Of a DNA stretch of 64,000 nucleotides, positions 58,198 through 64,000 are shown one piece after another. The first letter of the stretch is position 1, and the number at the start of each line of letters is the position of its first letter. The notes under the pieces are model-generated. The model had not been told where the DNA came from. It ran no database searches and worked only from the letters and a program-made list of their open reading frames with translations. A program made the position numbers and the translations under genes. The stretch is from Apus apus (Eukaryota; Chordata; Aves; Apodiformes; Apodidae), in NCBI RefSeq assembly GCF_020740795.1, contig NC_067312.1, forward strand, positions 10,335,052-10,399,051, written 5' to 3'.

Positions 58198-61100
58198 AAA
58201 GCAGAGCAGTGATAAGATGCCCAGGCTCTCACCTCCTTCAGCAGAGAAGGGACAGTGATGGAGTCACAGTGGTGGAGCTCACCAGCAACTGCCCCAAAGC
58301 CCTCTCTTGGGCAACAAACCTGGCAAGCTGCAGTGGTTTGCTGCCTTCCTCAGGGACAAGCTGGGTGCCTGGGGCAGCACAGGGATCCAGGGCTGTGCTC
58401 CTGGAGCTTACTTCATCCCTTGTGCAGAAGAGAAAGGGAGGTACCATGCTGGTGGTATCCACGGGTCCAGCTCCCCACACATTCATGCAGCACCAATGTT
58501 GATGTGCTCTTAGGCATCAGACCCCAGGGCATAAGGCAGGCACAGTCCATGATGCAGCAGAGGTTCACCTGTGGGTACTTGACCCCAGGATGTTTGGCAG
58601 CACAGGGAACTGGTCCCTGGAGGAATCCTATGCACCATCACACATCCCTCCAACCCAAAGCACCAGTGGCACCAGGACAAGGCAGCAAAAGGAGAGCCAT
58701 GCTGGATCTTCTTGGCTTTCCAGCCCTTAACTGCACAACCTTCTCAGGCAGCAGTGCCCAGCTGAGCACCTGGATGAACCCTACCCTTAGCATGTCTGGG
58801 ACATTGTCCCACTGCAGGTCCATGTGCTGGAGAAGCTGGGGGAACACTGATCCTGTAGCCATCAAATCTCTCTCCGAGCCTGTCTAGTATGAGGGTGAGG
58901 GATGTAGAGGGAGGGGAGACATGTCCTGTTGTCCCCAGTATGGACTAGTCCAGCCAGGAGAGATCTGGTATCCCAGTGTAGAGCCTAGATCCCTTCCTTG
59001 CCCTGCCTCAGCTCCAGCTATGGCTCAGGCTCCTGGAAAGCCCCTGGCTCTCTCTGTGTTTCCAAGACACCACGGCAGCATCCTCTGGCCAGCAGCCAGC
59101 CCCAAACACGGTCTGAGCTGCTGAGGAGGTTCAGGGCACGCGTTCCCTTCACAGCCATCAGTCCTTGGCAGTTCTGTGGTTGCTGTGATTTGCACCCTGA
59201 AGAAAGCAGCCAGCTGAGCAGACCCTCACTCCAGTCCTTACAGGGAAGGTGGATTGGAGGGGACTCAGGAGAGAACAAAGGGCAGGGGTACCTAGCCATT
59301 GCTCTGGCTGAGCAAAGCAGACACACTTGCATGTCTGATGAGCAGGACCCCATGGACACTGGCATGGAGGGCCATGCCCCTTCTCCCCACCTACCTTCCC
59401 TCGGAGTCCCCAGTTCACTCCTTCCTCCCAGAGTGTCTTGCTCCGTCACCTGTCCCACCAACCCAAGGAGAAACCAGGGAGCTTCTGCCCATGAGAGAGG
59501 GCTGATCATCCCTATGCACAGGGAAGCTGCAAGGCAGATTGAATTTTGGGATACAAAAGTTCTGCTGGGGGTGGAGGTAGAGACAGGGATTTGGGGGCTT
59601 CCAACACCAGCAGCCTCCAGCAGCCATTCTGGCCAGGCAAAATTTCTTGCACACACCCACTTAAAACCGTTTCTCACCAGCCTGGGCTCCTGCAAGCAAC
59701 AGTCTTAGCCCAGGGCTCAGAGGGGAAGGATGGAGACAGACACTGGGAGGGGAATGTAACCAGGCAGGGTGGTCCTCTGTGGTGTCCCAGCTATAGGGAA
59801 CCTTTTTCTTTCCCCACGGTCTGTATCAGACACTGTACACAGCCTTTTCAGCAGGACTTTGTACAATGGTGCCTCCAGTTACCCCCATGCTCGGGCAGCC
59901 CTCTCTGCATCCTTGCCTTGGTGGGATCTCCAGACTGTAGGAAGAGAGGAGGCTGTCCTAGTCAGAGACTACAGTGCCCCTGCACACAGAGTGTGCAAGA
60001 ACAGTGGGATCACAGCAAAGTTCACCAAACCACCTTGCTTGTGAGCCTTTCCCAGGCAGTGAAATCACTGTGGCAGATTGCCAGGACTCACTCAAGGCTC
60101 CAACTCAAATGCTTCCAATGTTTGCCCTGTGCACCTCAGCACCAGCACCTGGAGTTCACCTACAAATTACTGGCCTGGCTTCCAGCATTGCAGTTTCCTG
60201 GCATCTTACCCTATAATGCCAGGACATCCCACCTCCTCACCCTTCAGCCCTCTGCTCTTCCAGCTCTGGGCTGCCCTTCAGCCCAGCTAAAGCCCCCAGA
60301 TCTGTCCTGCTTAACCAGACATGGAGTCTTCTCCTCAGGTGGCTTGGGGCTCGGAGCAGAGGCTCCTCAAGTGGACTGAAGGCATCAAGGGGGAGCAACC
60401 AAGGGGACTGGGAATTTCCAAATCTTTCTGGATGCTGGCTCCAAACTGAAGTCACTGCTAACAGGAACAGGGTCGCGCAGCTCCGCTCAACCCGCTGACC
60501 AGCAAATTCCTTCCTGCAGAATCCCAGGACCCAGTGCAGAGGTAGTTCGCAAAGCGCAGCGTGGAAAACCCCCGTGGCTGGGAAGGGGGTGGGCTGCCAG
60601 CCAGGCACACCGTATAGGAATGCCACAGAGTGAAAGGGTCCTGGGGAAGTGGGGAAGAATTGCTGGAAGCCAGCGGCACACGAGCGGCTGGCTGCCGTTT
60701 CCCCTCCCAGCGTCCGGATGAGGCTGGTGGGAAGAAGCTGGATAAAGCACATGGTGCTGGGAAGAGCAGGGAAGCCGGCTCCCTGGGAGTCCCCACACAG
60801 TGCACAGGCACTGGAGACAGCCAGGCTTGGAGAGGGTCTTCGGCCAGGAGAAGTTTGACCCAAACACACACACACACACACTCCAGGTGTAGTTCCCCAG
60901 CTGGGTATGGGTGCAAAGAGTTAACCCTTTGGTTGCTAGCATGCCAGCAGATCTGCTCAGCTGCTTTGGGGCAGGACAGGCTCCCTGTTGGAAAATTTGC
61001 AGGAGGGTAGCAATGGGCAGAGAGGAACCTGAGCAAGTCCTGTGACATGGGAAGGTGCCCCATTCCTACAGCATTCTCTGCGCAGTGTGCAGCGCTGCCC

Positions 61101-62257
61101 ATAGCCCTCCCTCAGACCCAAAATCAAGGCACCAGGCAGGATCTGTGTTTTGCCTCCCTGTGGAAAGCCCAGGGGCAGGGATGCTCAGCTCTCACCCAGC
61201 CTGGACCAGGCATCACCCCACACATGGGACTGTTTGGGCTGTTGTGAGTGTGCACGTTTGTCACTATGTCACCAGGAAATATATTCAGTGCTGAATATAT
61301 ATTCAGAGCCTGTCCCTCCATGGCACAGAGAGACATCTCCATGGGGTGGCCGAGGGGAGGGGGGCAGGACAAGGAGCTCCTGCTTTTGGCAGAGGTGCTA
61401 GGGCAGGGAATGAGAGACACTGCAGGGAAGAGGAGTCAGCTGATGTTTGCAAAAATGGAACCCCTGTCAGCCTTCCCACCAACCACTGGCCCATCCCTCT
61501 CTTTGCCACCGAGAAGCACATCAGTCTTCCATCCAGAAATCCCAAGGTTCCTCACAGGGCAGAGCAAAAATCAGTGGAAACTGCTGGGACCAGTCCAGCC
61601 TTTGCTGAAAGTGGAGACATAAGGAGGGACAGGTCCTCTCATGGCAAAGCAAGCAGCAGCCCATGAAGCCAGGCATGCCATGGGTGCCAGCTGAGCCAGG
61701 AGCTCTGCTTGGTTTGAGACGGGTGGGATTGCTGGGCTCTGTCTGGACAGGGATGTGCACACTGCCTGCAATTCATGCAAAAGTGTCATCCTGGCATGCA
61801 AATTCAGAGACACTCCAGAAGTTGCTGGCAAAAAAGGCTGGCTGAGTGTTATCATAAAGAAAACTGCTCCTTCTCCACCTCAGGACTTTGGACTTGTTAT
61901 GCCCAGCATCTGCCCAGCAGCCCACTCTGCCCTGCACTGCTGGCACAAGCTCAGCTCCATGGGCTGGAGAGCCCAGGTCCAGCCTCCAGACCAAACAGCC
62001 ACTGGCACATATGACAATTCACCAGGAGAGGGGAAATGGAGACAGAAGAATTAAAGACAGCCAAAGGGAAATTAAGCAAAACATCAAGATGGCTCTGGAG
62101 AGTCTGCAGCAGACAGCAGGGGAACATGCAAACTAAGAACTGGGTATGCTTAAGCCAAGACTGGAAAATACCAGAGCTCCTGGTGGTGGTTCAGCTGGAC
62201 ACTCTAGCCAGGGAAACAGCTACCCAACACCCAGGCACCAGTGGAAAATCATCAACT
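58198..62257. other. Intergenic, no gene supported
   Basis: No exon recognised. The frames at 58209-58887 are open on both strands with partly protein-like composition, without homology that I can name. A short perfect hairpin (ATATATTCAG, TG, CTGAATATAT) occurs at 61279-61300. Confidence 0.4.
60861..60881 (+). repeat. (CA)n microsatellite
   Basis: Uninterrupted CA dinucleotide run of about ten units. It is potentially length-polymorphic. Confidence 0.9.
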
Positions 62258-62412
62258 ACAGAATGGTTTGAGTTGGGAAGGGACCTTAAAGATCATTCAG
62301 TCCAAACCCCCTGCTATGAGCAGGGACACCTTCCACTAGACCAGGTTGCTCCAAGACCCATCCAACCTGGCCTTGAACATTTCCAGGGAGGGGACATCCA
62401 CAGCTTCTCCGG
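62258..62412 (-). mobile_element. CR1 LINE, 3' fragment
   Basis: Minus-strand CR1 3' region of about 155 bp. It contains 'GTTTGGACTGAATGATCTTT', 'CTAGTGGAAGGTGTCCCTGC' and 'CAACCTGGTCTAGTGG' in complement. The terminal repeat is decayed to CCATTCTGT. The frame is not preserved. Confidence 0.9.
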
Positions 62413-63089
62413 GTGTGAGAGAAAGCAAAGAGAAAGGAGATGAAGCCCCACTTCAGGCTAGGAGCTGCTGGGCACTGACAGCAGGCAGAGACCCAGTGTG
62501 CTGTCTGCCAGCTCCATGGACGACGAGCAACAGGACTTGGCATCAGAGGCAGCACTGGTGCCAGGGGAGCACCTGAATCACAGCCAGCTGAGCCCTTCCC
62601 AGCAGCTGCATGGAGAGGAAACAGCTGCTGGAAGGGATGGAAATGGCCTGGGGGAGGTGGGGGGCCTGGGAGCCCAGCTCCACACTGGACATGTCTCATC
62701 CTGTCCGGATATAATTAAGAGATAGGAAGAAGTTATATACTCCATACCTAAATGTAACTAGTCATTAACAGTAGTTAATAGCAGCAGGGCAGAGCAAAGA
62801 AGCAGTCAAAACCCAGCAATAGCTGACTCCACTTGGAAATATGAGGAGTGACCTGAGGGGTTGTTTTGGTAGCCAGAAAGACAGGAGGAATGCAGAGGGG
62901 ACTTCCTGCACCACCAAAGAGACTCACACCATGTACATCAACCTCCTCCCAGACACACACAGGGACTAACCCAGTGCACCAAAACCTTGGGTAGTCAAGA
63001 CTGGCCATTTGACCTGTCCATCAAATCAGTTACCAGAGGGAAGCAGAGAGGAAGAAGCACCCACCTGGACTTGAACAGGTTTAACGTTT

Positions 63090-63335
63090 TATGCTGAAGG
63101 AGGGTAGATTTTTATTAGATATTAGAAATAAATTATTTACTGTCAGGGTGGTGAGACACCAGCGGATTGCCTGGAGAAGCTGTGGATGCCCACTCCCTGG
63201 AAGTGTTCAAGCCCAGGTTGGATGGAACTTTGAGCAACCTGGTCTAGAGGAAGGCATCCCTGCCAATGCGGGAGGGCTGGAATGAGGTGATCTTCAAGCT
63301 CCCTTCCAACCCAAACCATCCTGTGAATCAATGAA
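63090..63335 (+). mobile_element. CR1 LINE, 5'-truncated copy
   Basis: Plus-strand CR1 of about 245 bp. The segment for 'GRFLLDIRNKLFTVRVVRH' is still readable, followed by a frame break and the 3' part '...GGTGATCTTCAAGCTCCCTT' and a decayed terminus CCATCCTGTGAATCAATGA. Ends are approximate. Confidence 0.92.
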
Positions 63336-64000
63336 CGTGGGTAAAACAGTGTCTGGAGCTGGCGGGCTGCATGAGATGCCGCAGCCGGCGAGTGTCTGAG
63401 CTCCCTGGTTGGGCAGGTGGCCGTGGGTGGTGTGGATGGGCTGGGAGCTGTGTGAGGGGCTGGAAATTCCCTTTGGGGCTGGGGGGCAGGAGAGACGGCT
63501 GTTTACAGCAAGGGAAGAGCTGCAGGGCCAGAAGCTGAGAGAGCTCCCAGCAGCATCTGCCTGCCAGAGCCCTGCAGTCCCTGCAATAGCTGCCCCAGGA
63601 CAGCCACCCAGGCAGTTTACAAGCCTCTCCTGGAGGCTAAAGCATCTGGAGGATGGGGATGTACACAGCCATACCTCCAATGGGTCCCATAGAAAGCCCT
63701 GGCAGCAAACCCTACAGGTTGCAGAGGTCTGGAGACTCTCAGAGCTGCCAAGATGAGACTGAGTCCTGTATCGCCCAGAAGTGACTGATTGTGGTCACAG
63801 TCACAACAGGGATTTTACCCCTCCAAGAATACCATGAGGGCTTCAGCCCCAGTTTTCATATGCACAGGGCTCTTCTCCACTGCAACTGAAAGCAAACCCT
63901 CATGTGGCTGCACCAAGACAAGGTTAAAGAGGCAAGGAAGACCAGTTGATATGGTTGGCACTACTCAACAGACAGGCAAAGCATCCTCAAGGATTGCTGC
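63336..64000. other. Window end, no gene supported
   Basis: No exon or repeat family recognised to the window edge. Confidence 0.4.

Noticed and set aside
61279..61300. Perfect 10-bp inverted repeat ATATATTCAG/CTGAATATAT
   Set aside because: Too short and AT-rich to mean more than chance in 64 kb.

Overview
This is vertebrate nuclear DNA, almost certainly from a bird. It holds spliced genes with short introns, nine recognisable CR1 (chicken repeat 1) LINE copies with typical ATTCTRTG-type 3' ends, short simple repeats, and no bacterial-type operons. Three multi-exon genes can be read in full and joined phase-perfectly across splice sites: the interleukin-11 receptor alpha chain (IL11RA, + strand, 12 coding exons, 414 aa), CCL19 (- strand, 4 exons, 99 aa) and CCL21 (- strand, 3 coding exons, 119 aa). 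The same genes lie in the same order and relative orientation on human 9p13.3. The corresponding avian segment is Z-linked in chicken, so Z linkage is inferred here. The species cannot be fixed from the sequence.

Layout. 1-17 kb: no supported exon. It holds one CR1 fragment, CpG-dense blocks near 4.6 and 6.3-6.6 kb, a near-perfect 43-bp inverted repeat at 11.3 kb, a degenerate ~28-bp minisatellite at 12 kb and a higher-order (~100-bp) minisatellite at 16.1-16.5 kb. 17.27-22.5 kb: IL11RA with its polyadenylation signal. 22.5-44 kb: no confirmed gene; a 33-bp-type minisatellite at 27.4 kb, A-rich repeats, CR1 copies and a few weak coding-like stretches. 44.2-47.5 kb: CCL19. 47.5-54.4 kb: no confirmed gene. 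54.4-56.4 kb: CCL21. 56.4-64 kb: poly-T tract, CR1 copies, no confirmed gene.

How the genes relate. CCL19 and CCL21 are the two ligands of CCR7 and guide dendritic cells and lymphocytes in secondary lymphoid tissue; they are a head-to-tail tandem pair. Their proximal promoters share one layout: a GAAANNGAAA interferon-regulatory-factor element, then 14 or 15 bp, then the same GATAAATAG TATA-type box, with a kappa-B-like site further upstream. IL11RA is a gp130-associated cytokine receptor chain with no direct functional link to the chemokines; its proximity is conserved synteny. The most notable observations are the shared promoter layout, the divergent CCL21 protein (four cysteines only, no tryptophan at the start of the C-terminal helix), the 11.3-kb hairpin, and the 33-nt exon and NAGNAG acceptor of IL11RA. 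No wholly new system could be demonstrated.
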